A stretch of DNA of 64,000 nt, taken from NCBI GenBank assembly GCA_024138025.1, contig JAMXBD010000055.1, forward strand, positions 1,426,001 through 1,490,000. Reading direction: 5' to 3'. A program made the position numbers and the translations under genes. Shown piece after piece: positions 37,101 through 50,460 of this stretch (within the stretch, counting starts at the first letter, position 1; every line of letters begins with the position of its first letter). The notes below the pieces were generated by a model. It was not told the origin of the DNA, ran no database searches, and saw only the letters and a list, made by a program, of their open reading frames with translations. Origin of the DNA: Combretum micranthum (lineage: Eukaryota; Streptophyta; Magnoliopsida; Myrtales; Combretaceae).

Positions 37101-39053
37101 AAAAGGACTAAAGCCATCAACTATTCTTCCACAAAAGGGACTGATGATTTTTTCTATTTTATAATCAAATAACTGCAAAATGTACCTTAATATCACTCTC
37201 TCAAAACAATAGTTTATGCAACATCTGGCTACATGGTGGAAGACAATCAAACAATATGATTATGAAAAATACTCATGACAACTAACTTAAACTACTGGGA
37301 AAACTTGAGACAAGTTGTTTTACAAGTTGATCCTACATGGATCTTATACTTTGGGCAAAGAAAGTTTATCATTTCTAATCATTAGATTTTCCGGCATCCA
37401 ATACAATAAACACATGAGACATGCTTTTGACAGTGGATGAGGAAGTTAACTTAACAAATTCATTGATATCTAGTTCAAGCCTCATCACAAATATAAAGGA
37501 TTATGTTTAGCTTAAATACTTTAGCACATAAGCAGCATAATCTCTCAAGTAATTTAAATGTCAAGGCTAAGGAAAGAAAAGGCAAATCTTCTCCACCAGA
37601 AGCGGGTGTATTTGAAGGAGCTGAATCTTAGCATATAAGGTAAAATCCAAGCCCTTAGAGGAATTGAGTTCTATTAATAGTAAAGATAAAGCTAATACAA
37701 TGCAAAATTAAAGAAACAAAAAAGTCACACCTACTTTGGAGGAATTGAGCTGGAAGCATTGAACAATAACCTAAAACAAAAGTATTTTCAATTTGCTCCA
37801 TAAAGCAAAGATTATGTATTACCAAAAGCTAGAAAACTGCCCTTCGTCTATATTTACACAAAATGACAATATTGAAATAAAATAGCATTCAAACTCAACA
37901 AGATGTATGAGGATGTACTGATCTAGAAAAGTAGATTATCATAAAGCCATAGACTAAGTACTTTTCCCCCTTTTTTTTTTTTTTTTAAATTTTGGCAATA
38001 ACAAACTTGGTTCATTAAAAATGATAAATCATTCCATATAACAGCACTACAAACTTTTGATATAGCATCAAGTGGTAGTCATATTTTATTTTATTTATCA
38101 ATTATGGTCCTCGGATTGGATGTCAAAATTTTTTTGGTTAAATGATTAGATGTCAAATTTGTATGATGAAAGCCTGATGAATGCATAGGTGAAGAGAACA
38201 TTAAAAGAAGATGGGGAAAGTAGATGAGTAGCAACAATGGCAATGGCTATGACTACAAACCATCATGAAATCATCCAAATTGCATGCATTAAATATAACC
38301 ATAACCACACACACAAAAAAAAAAAAAGAAGAAGAAAGAACTTGAAAAAACGGTCTCACTTTCCCTTATACCTAAAACTTTTTTATGAAATATAAGAGAC
38401 AACATTACACTATCAAAAATTCAAGTATAAAGTAGGATCATATAAATTTTCACCTGTAGTTGCCAATTATTCAACCCCAAGGGATTTGATAGCTCATAGC
38501 CTTTTGCCTATTTGAATATGCAGCAACCTACAAAAAGAAGCCCATGAACCAAACCGGGAAATACTTTTTTCTCACCGCTATGCTTAAACTATATTATCTT
38601 TATTCAAAACTAAAATACTGGTTAATGAGGTGGAAAACTTGTAACAAATTAAAGAATATCAGAAAAGCAAATACAAGTTTACATGAATCTTGTATGGAAG
38701 CAAAGATGATATAAGACGACCACTTTTTTTAAAAAAAAAATTTGGCTAGTAATTATGCATTAAAAGAGATTAAAAGAAAAAAAAAGAAGCTATCTTGCTT
38801 ATAAGGATATAAATCATAAAGACTTTATATTAAGCCCTAAAAACCAAGACATTGCATTATGTGGGATTGATAAATGCATTAGCCTGTCATTATAATGATA
38901 AAGTTAGGTTAAAAAAAAAATCTAGGAGATGTTGACTATCACATCTAATTGAACAAAAGATGCCCCAACATAAATTGGATGAAAAAGGGGTAGGACAGGG
39001 GGAACTATGGGAAAAAAAATGAAGGCTTGGGGACATATTAAGGAGAAAATAAC

Positions 39054-39150
39054 CAACGCAAACCTTTTCCAATGCTTCAACAAAATAGTGTAGCTCTAAG
39101 ACATCACTAGATTCCTCAATAACCAAATTTGGAGCAGAGAAATAGCAAAT
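39054..39150 (-). pseudogene. Exon-like fragment in the CACTA element
   Basis: The minus strand reads APNLVIEESSDVLELHYFVE then ALEK, followed by an AAG/GTTTGC donor-like site. Hydrophobic spacing and a plausible splice site suggest a captured exon. The source gene was not recognised, and the link to neighbouring fragments is uncertain. Confidence 0.35.
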
Positions 39151-40125
39151 TTAGTTGCAACTTCTGCAACTGGGGAGAAAAAGATTTACACGTAGAGTAC
39201 AGAGAACAATTATCAACAAAAAAAATTTATGTCACGTAATTGTTTATCCCACCATCTATCATTTAAGCCATATGCACATCATATTCAATGAGGTTTACTA
39301 ATTCACAACGGATTAGACCTAGAGTAATATCTTTATTGGACTTGTGCTCCTCATCTAAGAGAACAACCTACAAAAAAGATGAAAATCAACCAACTGTATA
39401 AGATCATGATTAAGAATTATGATCATATTAAGAGAACCCTCATAATTAAAAATTCATATGAAAGGCATCATATACAATTGGAATCACACAAATTAGAAGA
39501 GTGAAAAAAATGAGAATTTTATATAAACCCATGCAGTATTACTCACATAATGGTTAAAAAGCTGTTTATATTTGTAGACAGCCATAAACTTTATAAAACA
39601 ATAATAAAATATAACACCTAAAACCCTTAACAAACAGTTAGCACAAATAAGTGAACTTTCCTTGTTCGAAACCATTTAAACAGCTAAAAAATAATTTAAG
39701 ATGGTCATACCATCGTTAAACCAGAAAGGGCAATCACACCAGAGTTTCACCTAATGAAAAATCACAATTACATCAGTACTAATGTTGTATTCATGAAGAG
39801 TGCTAAAGACAGTCTTTAGTAAGTGTCTTATATCAAAAATCAATGCCACTATTAATTAAGACAAATGAATCTGGGGTGCTTAATCATTGATCATAAAGTT
39901 TATCAAGAAGAACATGGCAGCAATAATCCTCTCCAGGTTGATAAAAAAAATTAGAATGTCTAGTTATGTTACTTCCCAATTCACTCCAACTACCAAAAAT
40001 TTGATTGAAGCAATGGTCATCTTGGATTGAAAACATCCTGTAGTTCTCTCCTTTAAACAATGAACAGATATAAAAGAAACAGACAATGCCACACTAATTT
40101 ACACAAATATGTTCAGCATAACTGA

Positions 40126-40236
40126 CCTTGAAATATCTGAAAAACGGAGTCGCCACGAGCCTTTGAAGAAGCAGGTATAGGGGAATTCACAGTCTCATAG
40201 TCACAGCAACAGTCCTCAACAATCCCTATATATTTT
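40126..40236 (-). pseudogene. Exon-like fragment in the CACTA element
   Basis: Minus-strand sequence after an AATGTAG acceptor reads KYIGIVEDCCCDYETVNSPI and ends with SVFQIFQ at an AAG/GTCAGT donor. Both boundaries look like genuine splice sites. The residue composition is protein-like and unlike the AT-rich surroundings. The source gene is not identified. Confidence 0.45.
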
Positions 40237-40869
40237 CCTACATTCTATGAACACAGAAAAAAAAAATCATATGACCAAAAAGTAGCCTTAAACAAACCAA
40301 AATAGCTATAGCACTCCCACCCTGGTATTAACAATTATTTCCTAAAAGGACTTGAAGGAATTACGATGGTCATTTTTTATTTTATGACAAACAAAAAGGC
40401 ACCATTACCATTATTCAACTATTTTATTCAAATATTTTTATCTAATAAATTACATGTTACAAATGACATAACCCTAGATGTTTCTCTTGCTTTCCCAACT
40501 GAACATAACCATATCAATCAATTCCTTCATATTAAACTATATCTCTAATCAACTACCTTAGTGAGAACTAACTATAAAGATTGTAAAAGAAATTTAGATA
40601 CAATTAGTCTATCCACTTAGCTTTCCCAATTGAACACAACCACGTCAATCAATTCAACCATTTAACATTTCAACATAAATCAAACAACAACCAGACTCAA
40701 TCATTCTTACTCCACTGTTTAATTACGTGAATGAGTAATCAAAACTGCTATTTCAACACACTCGGATTCCTTTAAGGAATGGTTTCCACTTTGTATCAAA
40801 TGCACTTTCTTCTTTGAACCTTTGAAGTGAAGTTGCTTCATTAACTAGCCCCAAAGAATCCTTCACATA

Positions 40870-41328
40870 AGAGACTTAGAATCACTTGAAGCCTCAACCT
40901 TTGCTTGAAATAGTTCACATTCAGGTTTTGAGTAAATATCAAATGTTTCAGGGAAATCATTCCCGAAATCCGAGTGGGGTCATTCCTCTCTGCTAATATC
41001 TTCTTCCTTGAAGCATTAACTTTTGAAGCCGCAGAGATTGTTGGAGACATAAAGTTCTTAGTACCACCCTTCACAACTAAAGGCGACTTTAGCTGACTTT
41101 TGCTTCAGGAGTTGGTCTTTGCCATTCCTTTGTCCTCAAAATCTCTTAAAGAAGTCAGGTTTTCTCTAGTCATGAGGCCCTTGAGGATAATCTGATGGAC
41201 TATTGGCAGGAGTGATAGGATTTAACCCTCTCGAATTTATGACAACAGAGGGTTTCATGAATGGGCTAGCCCCGAAACTCCTTCTCATCGGGTTATTGAT
41301 CTCTGAAGATCTTGAAGTGGAATTTTGT
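40870..41328 (-). pseudogene. Captured host-gene exon in the CACTA element, frame-broken
   Basis: The minus-strand exon begins after the acceptor TTCTTGCAG (ending at 41329). It encodes a recognisable protein-like series: NNPMRRSFGASPFMKPSVV, then NPITPANSPSDYPQ, then RDFEDK, then NFMSPTISAASKVNASRKK with ILAERNDPTR. These phrases resemble a plant-specific family of Ser/Pro-rich proteins whose name I cannot give. At least two frameshifts and a stop interrupt it (near 41180 and 41130), so it is a decayed transduplicate. The downstream part continues through 40870 with further stops. Confidence 0.6.
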
Positions 41329-41602
41329 CTGCAAGAATTTAGATTTACTAGTTCTTAGGTGTTTATGTGCCATGTATTCCCTAGACTTCAGTTCTCTCCA
41401 TCCAAACATGCCAAGAAAAAGGAGAAAGTCTAATATGGGTGATAAGAAAATGTTTCTAGTCATAACTAAACTAAATTTTTTTCTAAAATAAAAGCCCTTA
41501 TCATAATCTACTCACTGGGCATAGAGTAATAAGCCTAATAGGGTAGCTAATATAGCATGCAAAACAGCCATATAAAGAAGTTGTAATACCACTGTTACTC
41601 AC

Positions 41603-41655
41603 CTTTGGCCTCAAATCAAAGTCCTGCTTATGAAAGCCCAAAACAACAGCATGTA
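41603..41655 (-). pseudogene. Short captured exon with intact splice sites
   Basis: On the minus strand TTTTATTGCAG is followed by 53 bases encoding HAVVLGFHKQDFDLRPK and then the consensus donor GTGAGT. The intact acceptor and donor show that genomic DNA with introns was captured rather than cDNA. The source gene is not identified. Confidence 0.55.
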
Positions 41656-42403
41656 CTGCAATAAAACAATGCCAAAGATCAACATTTCAATAGCATTGAA
41701 TTTGGAAACCAATCACATCTATGGTTTGTCATAAACCCATATAATTCACCTCCGTTGACTATAAAGTTCATCATATGGAAAACCTTCTATGTTGTACCCA
41801 TATTCTGGCACTCTCATCTGAATCCTTATTAATTGAATTTGCATAGAATACATATTTCCTTAATGCACCACTGCCATAATCTGGAAGGCATCTAAATCAT
41901 GTAAAAGATAAAAAAGTTTCGGGGACTTCCATTCAAATCACATACTTATTAGTCCATGCCTTTAATTGAATAAGCAAACAAAATGCGAACTCAACGGACA
42001 GCTAAATTACAAATTAATCACATAAAAATAAAACATATACACTTTTGTTAGAGTTTATAAGATCGATATCAACGTGAACTAGCCTAATCAATATAGAAGA
42101 CTCCCATAATTTCATCTTATGAGCTCAAAATTCTATACTAATTTCATATCTCTATTACAAGCAGATAGTACCTCCAGGCTCCACTCATTATACGTACAAG
42201 CAACCAAAATGCCACAAACCGTCTGATCAAATCAAATCAAATGGAACTAAAACAGAGTCGAAATTGAATAGAACCAAACCAAAACTTGCAAAAAAATTTG
42301 TACTATATGCACCTCACACTAGAGCACATCGCAAATTCATGAATGTAATGAAACAAATCGCCAAATTATCAAAATTCCAAACCCAAATCCAAAGAATCAA
42401 AAT

Positions 42404-42781
42404 TCATAAACAGATTATTATTCCTACAATTAACACTCTCAGCCAAAACACAACAATCTTTGGTGAATAACAAGTAGAGAGAGAAAGAGAGACGGACAAG
42501 GGCAACGAAGGCGATGAGGGCATAAGAGGCTCAAAGGAAGTACTAGATACCATCTTGCCACTGAGTGGACCTACTAGATGCTGCTCTGACGAGGGAGTCA
42601 TTTTGTTTTGTGGAATAGGGGCTAGTAATGGTCCGATTGAAATGGGATTGGAATGAATGATGTTAGGGTTTGGATTTAGGGATTTTATTAGCAGATGCCA
42701 TTGGTGGCTATTGATGGTGGTTGTAAGATCGAGAAACAAAGTAGGAGAAGTCGTGACCAGCTCTTGCAGTGGCCATTTCAA
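42404..42781 (-). pseudogene. Probable captured 5' exon region in the CACTA element
   Basis: An open minus-strand frame of 125 codons starts at 42781, but overlapping frames carry a better gene-like start, MASANKIPKSKP, near 42697, which stops soon after. Pyrimidine-rich GAGA/TCTC sequence surrounds it, as in plant 5' UTRs. Given its position upstream of the 41.3 kb exon on the same strand, it may be the first exon of the same captured gene. This is an inference. Confidence 0.35.
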
Positions 42782-43129
42782 TGTTGATGGGAAGCTTGTT
42801 GGTTGTCTGGCTTGGGTAGTCCAATCATGAAGAAGGACGAAGGAAAAGGAGGAGAAGTGAATAAAAAGGAGGGGGAAGAAAATGACAAAGTAAGGGTAGC
42901 CTAATTTGGGATGGGCATGCAGTGGTGGATTGAGATTAGGCTAGGGTTTCACGTCATCATTTGCTAAAGGGGTGTCTAATTATGTCAAAAGGGTGAAAGG
43001 GGAATTGTGAAAGAGTGAGAGCGGACATTATATTTGCTGAAAGCGGGCTTTGAATATATCAAAAGGGAGAGAGGGAAATTGTAAAAGAGAGGGGAAGATT
43101 TTTATTATTGTTGTTATTATTATATACTA

Positions 43130-43447
43130 CCAACGTAAGTTCTAATTTTTAAAGTATGGCGGGATGTTAAAAATTGTGCAGGGCTTTTTTATTTTATTTT
43201 AATTTATATATTTCTTAGATTCTTAAACAAAGTAATAAAATGTTGTACCGATTATTTTATTTAATATTTATTTAGCATATGATTGGTCAAGTTATATTTA
43301 AGAAAAAGTTACAAATTAAATCAATGGTTTATAAACGTAACCAATCACATATTTTAGTTAACATTTTATAAACACCTCTAAACCATAATAGAAAGGCGAC
43401 GTTTGCATAATATGCAGATGTCGCCCTACATCAGAATTCTTGTAGTG
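43130..43447 (-). repeat. CACTA right terminal and subterminal repeats
   Basis: The short subterminal region contains GTTTATAAACGTAACC and GGCGACGTTTGC-type words and ends in CTTGTAGTG. It has fewer motif copies than the left end. Confidence 0.8.
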
Positions 43448-43450
43448 TAG

Positions 43451-44228
43451 GAACATATACAAAATTTATATAATACTCTAACATTTAAAATATATATACA
43501 TATTATATATCTTATATAACAAATAAGAACATTTACAAATTTTATATGTTGCTATAAGATACATATTAAATACATATATGGATATATGCAAATATATTCT
43601 ATGTTACTATAACATCTAAATTGTATATCATGTATAACATATAAGTTATATATAAACAAATGATATTTTTTTAATGTTTTAAAAAAAGCATAAACAATAT
43701 ACATAAAGAAAAATATTATGTATAACATGTAAGGTATGTATTAAATATTTATACTTTACAAATTTCATGTATAAATATATTACATATTACTATACATATA
43801 AATTATATATCCTAAATAACACATGAGATCATATACAAATTTTTTATATTAATACAGCATATAGTATATACCTTAATTTAATATATTATCGTATATACCC
43901 TATTTTAATATATTATTGTAACATATAAACTATATTTGTCTTAATTTAATATATTGTTATAACATATAAAGTATTTATATTCAATATAACTTATGGTATG
44001 TTTATTTATCTTATATGCTAAAGCATATGACAGACATATACGAATATATGCTATATTACTATAACATGTAAATCATATATCACATTCGACATGTAAGACA
44101 TATGAACATATGATTTTTTTTTTTTATGTTTTAAAATAAAATATGCAAGACACATAAACAAATATATCATATGTAACACATACTATATACACATATTGTA
44201 CCAATTTCATATGTAAAGATTTTACATA
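43451..44228. repeat. AT-rich repeat field, segment 3
   Basis: ATATAACATATAA-type sequence continues directly from the segment that ends at 33072 once the CACTA element is removed. It ends at the TTACT target site of block B. Confidence 0.75.
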
Positions 44229-44233
44229 TTACT

Positions 44234-45381
44234 TGTAATCCCCCTAACTTTACGTAACCTGATTTTAACAAATACTAAAAATGTAATACAAATTTTTTAG
44301 AATATTTGGAACAAGTAGTAAAAATCACTCCAAATTTTTTTTCAATTTAAAAATGTTAAATTGTAAATGAATTTGATTAGAAAGATTAAAATCATTACAA
44401 AAAAAAAATTGAAAATACAAACTGAACTTCTATGATATCAAATAATATAAAATGACGATAAAACAATCGTTAATATAAAATTACTAAATTCTTCTTTCTT
44501 AAGTTCAATACTTAGAAAATAAATCCTACGCTTGTTAAATAATGAAATAATAGCGTTCAAGCTATCTATTAACAATATTGAGTAACCCTATATAAAAATA
44601 GGTTGCTAATAACAAATTAGTGTAAACAGACTCTATACAGTAAAATATAATATTGGTAAAATAGATTTATATTTAAGAATTTCGATCTTAAATAAATATT
44701 CAAATTACACTAACACTCTAGTTAAAAGATCTACAGATTTTAGAAATTTAAAATCCCGAATTGTCAACATAACTTTTAATAATTTTCACAACTAGAAAAA
44801 TAAACAAATTAGCAAATGTGAAACTAATATCAAATATATGATTCAACAAAATAGATCTATGAATAAACTCATTCGTAGCTTGAAAAACCCAAATAAAAAT
44901 TTCCTTAGCCATAATAGATACCAAAAACGAGATTTCGTATCTTAAGCTGATAATTCAAGATATAATTAAAAGTAGCTCTAAATTACAAAAACGATGAGAT
45001 ACAATTTAATAATAGAACTTATCGGTATAAAACAATAATTTAAAAAAGAAATACTACGATTATAAATATATAATATATACTAATACCGATCAATAAATAT
45101 TAATCTAAATCTAACATTAAAATTTCAAACCTGCTGTTATATTTGTTAGAAAATTCTAAATTCATTAAGACTTAGTTCTTAAATTGGTTTATTGAATTTG
45201 AAAAGTTTAATTAAAACATTAAAAGTAATTAATCGTGTAAACTAAAAATTTATTAATACAAACAATCTAGAATTTATTTTGGAACTTAGATAATTTTATT
45301 CCGGTAAAACTCTTATCTAACCACTATAAGTATATGTTATAAATTAATGTTGGTTAAATTATTTTAGTAACTATTAATTAG

Positions 45382-45417
<36 letters not shown>

Positions 45418-48400
45418 GTAACCGAAGGAGCAGCAGTGGAATCGCTGCAATTTCCTTCACACGTGCGGCTGCTGGAATGGGGAATCATCAAGCGAAAAGA
45501 ATTCCATCCACGCACAGGAGCAGCCGAGACAAACCTTCACATAGGCAGCAAGAAACAGAGGAAGTTGTCTCCACGCTTGAAATGAAGGTGCAACGTGCAG
45601 AATCCTCAGCCGATGCAGGGACGGGCAGCACACCTCAGCAGCAGTCTTCGCGCGCAGCGCTGGATCACGTTCGACTGCCAAATCCATCCGAAGCCCACGT
45701 AGCCGCTGGAACAGAGGCAAAGTTTCCACGCACATCTCCACACACGTACAACAGCAGCAGGCCAACATTCTCGAGCAGCTGAAATTCTCCACGCGCACAG
45801 CTGGAGTCTTCACGCAAGCAGCAACTCCTTCTCCACGCACAAAGCAGAATTCCAAGCGAGAACAAAGAATTGCTTCACGAACAAGGAGGAATCGGTGGCA
45901 GCAATCTCCACGCGCAGGACAGCCCACTTCTTGAACGCTGCAGCATCCTAATTTCACGAGCAGAGCAGCCTTTTCCACGCACGGCACATGAAGCAAATTC
46001 ATCAGCAAGGAGTTGAAATCCCAGCTGGAACAGAGCAGAACCAGAACAGAGCACCCCTAGCTGACTTTTACCTAACTTTGATCTGAATTTCAGTTCTTAA
46101 TTTCAAACGAAAATGACATACAATACAACCAAAATAAACCACATGTAATCAACATTAAATGCCAAGAATTACAGCTCAAATAATCAACCCAACTAACACC
46201 GAATCTGTCTTGGAAATCCCAAACTAGCAGCTGAAGCAAAGGAGAATTCAAAACAGAACAAGCAACATTCACACACACATTCCAACTCGGTTTTGACAAA
46301 AATATAGGCTTAGCTTGAGTTGAAAATTTTGTCCAAATAAACACCAATAGTAGGCCTCTAAATGTACACCTCAAGCACCAATTTTTAGATAGAAAACAAC
46401 AAAGAAAATCTTATCACAAAACCATGTAAACAAAGATGGAAAATGTCAACAAAAACTGCAGCAGAGTTTCAAATTTCAACTTCAGATTTTGAGTCGATTT
46501 TTGACCTAATTTTCCTGCAAATGGATCCCCTATTTTCCACACATAAGCAACCTTAATTAACTAAAAAACAAACACAATTAAAGCTCCTTGAAATTAGCTA
46601 CAAATTTCATATAAATTCGTCCAAAAATCAAATTCACACCGTAATTCTTACCCAAGAGCAACAGCTGGAACATGATCCATAAGCCCTTCATTTGCTCCGA
46701 TTTTTCTCAGCCTACTTGTACTACAAATGCACTGAATAAACCACTATTTAATAGCCTTAATTTACTAGCAAACAAACCCCATAAATATCCTTTAAGTAAC
46801 TACAAAAATCTGTCAAAACTTGCAACCCAAAGTTGACAAATTCGTATGGAATTTCCAGCTGCAATTGTGAATATTTTTCAAACCCAAAACCATTTCCTTA
46901 GCCTCTAAAACTTAGCCTATACTTAGTATATGTATATAAGCTTAAGTTAGACACAATTTGAGCTCATAATTTTCACAAAATCATCCCAAAAACACAGCTA
47001 TAAACATAAGTGCGCCCAACCCTTTTCCTTTCCTTTTTCCCTTACTACCTTCAACATAGAAGTTTAGAAATCTTGTATAAACAACCATAAACCCTAGCCT
47101 ACCTTACAAACACACTAAGCTCATCAATAACAACCAAAACCAAATCAAAAATCCCAAGTTACCTTAAGGATCAAGAGGAGGAGACTAGCTTGTCAAGGTG
47201 AGAAAATTAGATTACCTTAGTAAACTTTTATTATAGTTAATGTTGTTTAGTTAGAAACTCATCCTCTAATCTTTGATCTAGGTTTAATTCTTGCTTTAAG
47301 AGAAATTGAACCTCCTCCTTCCATTCCATTCCAAGGTAAGTTCCAACTAAACCTATCCTTATTATACTTGTGTATAGACTTTAAGATAAATTGTTGAACA
47401 TTAAAAGAAAGTTATGTAGTTGGAAGAAGTTGCTAAATCATTGATGAATTCAAGTAGATGGATTGTTGATGTATGAGGAATGTTTAGATATTGTCAAACT
47501 AAGGAAGACAACAACTCAAAAATATTATAGATATGGTAATAGTAAATTCGGATTTTGGAATAAAGTAGACAAAACAAGACCCGAATTTCATCTAATCTAG
47601 TTTAAATTTATGTCTAATGCTTCTAAGACCTTACATGAACATAAAACTTGATAAATTAAGCTTTAAAGGCATGATTAGGAGTTCTACATTACAAGAAGAG
47701 TATTATGAACAAATTCATAGAAATTACACATATCAATACCTCTATAAATCATGAATGAACTTAGGATATGAATGAAGGCTTAAATGAGATCCTCTAAAAT
47801 AATATACAATCAAAAGAAATTAAAAGAATTAAACAATAAAAATTCCTTTACTATAAGAATCAATACTTAAGAAATCACAAACTAGAAAATCATTCAGTTT
47901 ACAGTCTTAATAAACCAACATCAACTTTACTGTTATTCTTATAAGTATGATTATAAGTATTGCTATTAATATTACTACTGAGTATAGTATTCAGTATTGA
48001 TGATGTTTTCATCACGAGTCATAAACGATTATTAAAACTGTTATCTTCATGTAAACGCTACTGTATTTATATATCGATACTATTATTTTGTCACTAATAG
48101 TATAAAAAAATGATTATTATTATTATACCTATAGTTACTACTAATATTGATATTAACGTTTCAAAACTAATATTAATGATAATATTGTAGTATTAAACTT
48201 AGCTTGTTTTTGCAATAAGAATGAAACTACAATATAATAGAAATTTGATATATTTACATATGATTTTTATAACTTTTGAAAGATATAGATACAAAAACAT
48301 ACCCTTAAATAAATAAAAATACCAAATTGAGAGACAGATAAGGTTGACGGACAAAGAAATAATAAGTAAAAATTTTCTACTAAAAGCGATAGAAATTAAG

Positions 48401-49916
48401 GCAAAGACAAATCCTTTAAATAAAAATATAGAGAGTAATTAAGATCAAGAAAAGCGAAATGAAAATGAATAACAACAAAATATTCTTTACTATAAGCATT
48501 AAAACCTTAATAAAAACTATACCAAATACCGATACAAAATAGTTAGGCACCTATAAGGATTCAATTAAATCATTTAACGATACAATAATTAAAGTAACGG
48601 GTTTAGTCTAATATTCGGTGATTAGAATCAGCGCCTTTAATTATAGGAAGACTTCTCTTACATAAATAATTCAATAATAAATCTCTGTTATTCCTTTCAT
48701 AGGAAAATAGATCAATTCCTGAATTTCCGGTAGCTTATACAACAACTTAGCGAGGACCATAGGTGAGTAACTTAGACTTGTTACATTGTTTGTGCTTGTA
48801 GTATAGTTGCATTTGGAATAATATATATATATTCAATGGATATGCATGCGGGATTGGGATACAGCATGATACGTGGTGTATGATTGAATGGCAAATTATC
48901 ATAATATAAGCTATAATCCTATTGAATGATAAATATTGTATGAAATATGTTGATGATTGTCTGTAAATTGTATGATCGCCTCAAACTTGATTAACAACTG
49001 TCGGTACTATAAATGAAACGGACATGCATTGCACGATTTGCATAAACTGTTATGTTTTTACGAATGCCTACTACGTGTTAGAATTTCGGTTCTCTGGTAA
49101 TGCTTGGTTTTTCTAGGCAGAGGCTATTAGTTCTACGCAAGCTTACCTTTATTCTGTCGGTTCCATGGGAACTAACTGGTAACGAAGGGCGCCGCCATGG
49201 TATCGCTGTGAAATGTCTAACACTTAGTGGAGTTTCTAAGGTAAAAAACATGAACTGAGTGTTTAAAACATCATTAACATAAAGAGATAATAATTGTGAG
49301 GATTATGGTTTCCTGTGTACTTAGTTTCTCCTGGGTAGGTGATTTAGGGATTGGTTCCTTCAACCCCGATGAGAGGGCGTAAATCTCCATCCTGTTTGGA
49401 TTCCGGTTTGTCCAAGCTTGTAATTGTTCATATGTTTGATTGATGCATTGCATATGATTGATAATAACTTGCTTGTTGTGATAAGTCTGGTTATTCACTG
49501 AGCCCGTGGTTCGCTCACCCCCCTATAGTTTTTGTGCAGGATTCTTACTAGCTGGGATTGGGCTAGGAATGTGTGAAGAGAGCTTCTCCAATGAACTTTA
49601 TTGAAGATAGAGATATAGAATATGGAAACTTAGAATGTAAATCAGATGAATTTTGAATTTTGTATGTTGTAGTTTAGAAACCCAATTTCACTATTTGGTG
49701 GGGGATACCGATTCTCTGCGATCTTAGTGGAAATTGGAAAATCGAATTCCATAGTTGAAATACTATAATATATTATATCATTTGTATGATAAACTTTTAT
49801 AAATAAATAGAGTCTTGTACACTCTGACATACAAGACGGTTATCATGTTACGGGTGCACACGTGATATGATGGCTTTAGATAAATCCTGTTAGGCCCCCA
49901 TATTAGAGTCGTGACA
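44234..49916 (+). mobile_element. LTR-like block B, 5.7 kb, TSD TTACT
   Basis: The block begins TGTAATCCCCCTAACTTTAC and ends AGAGTCGTGACA. TTACT flanks it on both sides (44229-44233 and 49917-49921). The last ~150 bases align, inverted, with the first ~150 bases of block A, sharing GGGCC, ATATCACGTGTGCACCCG and a GTACAAGACTCT-type segment. Around 49480-49545 a stretch with CACTGAGCCCGTGGTTCGCT and TTTTGTGCAGG resembles the 3' part of plant gypsy LTRs. A GC-richer patch at 45420-46060 has many CACGCGCAG-like words but no real gene. No retroviral-type protein domains were found. A giant solo LTR is the favoured reading. Confidence 0.72.
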
Positions 49917-49921
49917 TTACT

Positions 49922-50360
49922 ATAACATATAAATTATATATATATATATCGTAAATAACATATAAGAACATACAAGTTTCTTATATCAATATAACATATA
50001 ATATATTCCCTAATTTAATATATTACTATAAGATATAATATGTTATGCTATTTTATGTTTTGAAAAAAAAAAATACAATACACATAAACAAATATATCAC
50101 ATATAAGACTTAATATAAATATATATATATTATACAAATTTCTTACAAAAAATATTAACATATTAATATAGCATATAAAATATATACATTCTATATAACA
50201 AATAAGAACACAATAGATTATAAAAGTTTTACATATTAATATGACATAATATAGATATTTTATATTGATATAACATACATATTAAATACATATAAAAACA
50301 TATGTAATATATCCTATATTATTATAACATATAAAATATATATTATATATAACATATAAA

Positions 50361-50392
<32 letters not shown>

Positions 50393-50460
50393 GATATACT
50401 ATTTTATATTTTAAAACAAAATATATATATATATATATAATATGCATAAATAAATACATC
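49922..50460. repeat. AT-rich repeat field, segment 4
   Basis: This is the final part of the ATATAACATATAA-type field. It includes (AC)n at about 50361-50383 and (TA)n near 50421-50440. Confidence 0.75.

Larger units (their letters stand above)
33076..43447 (-). mobile_element. CACTA (En/Spm) transposon, 10.4 kb, non-autonomous
   Basis: The left end is CACTACAACAAAATGAGCC and the right end is the reverse complement of CACTACAAGAATTCTGATG. Both are flanked by TAG (33073-33075 and 43448-43450), a perfect 3 bp target-site duplication characteristic of CACTA elements. Subterminal regions are packed with ACGTGGC, ACGTGAC and GCGACGT words. No long transposase ORF is present. The interior instead shows short minus-strand exon-like segments with splice signals, plus intron-like AT-rich sequence, indicating capture of host gene pieces. 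The terminal exon at 34079-34173 could be a leftover of the element's own protein. Mobilisation would depend on transposase from elsewhere. Confidence 0.9.

Noticed and set aside
42264..42470. 68-codon plus-strand ORF inside the CACTA element
   Set aside because: No domain is visible; it is antisense to the probable captured exon region.
45457..46008. 183-codon minus-strand ORF, Cys- and Leu-rich, in the GC-richer patch of block B
   Set aside because: The patch is made of repeated CACGCGCAG/CAGCAG-like words that keep several frames open on both strands. There is no recognisable domain, and it lies inside LTR-type sequence.
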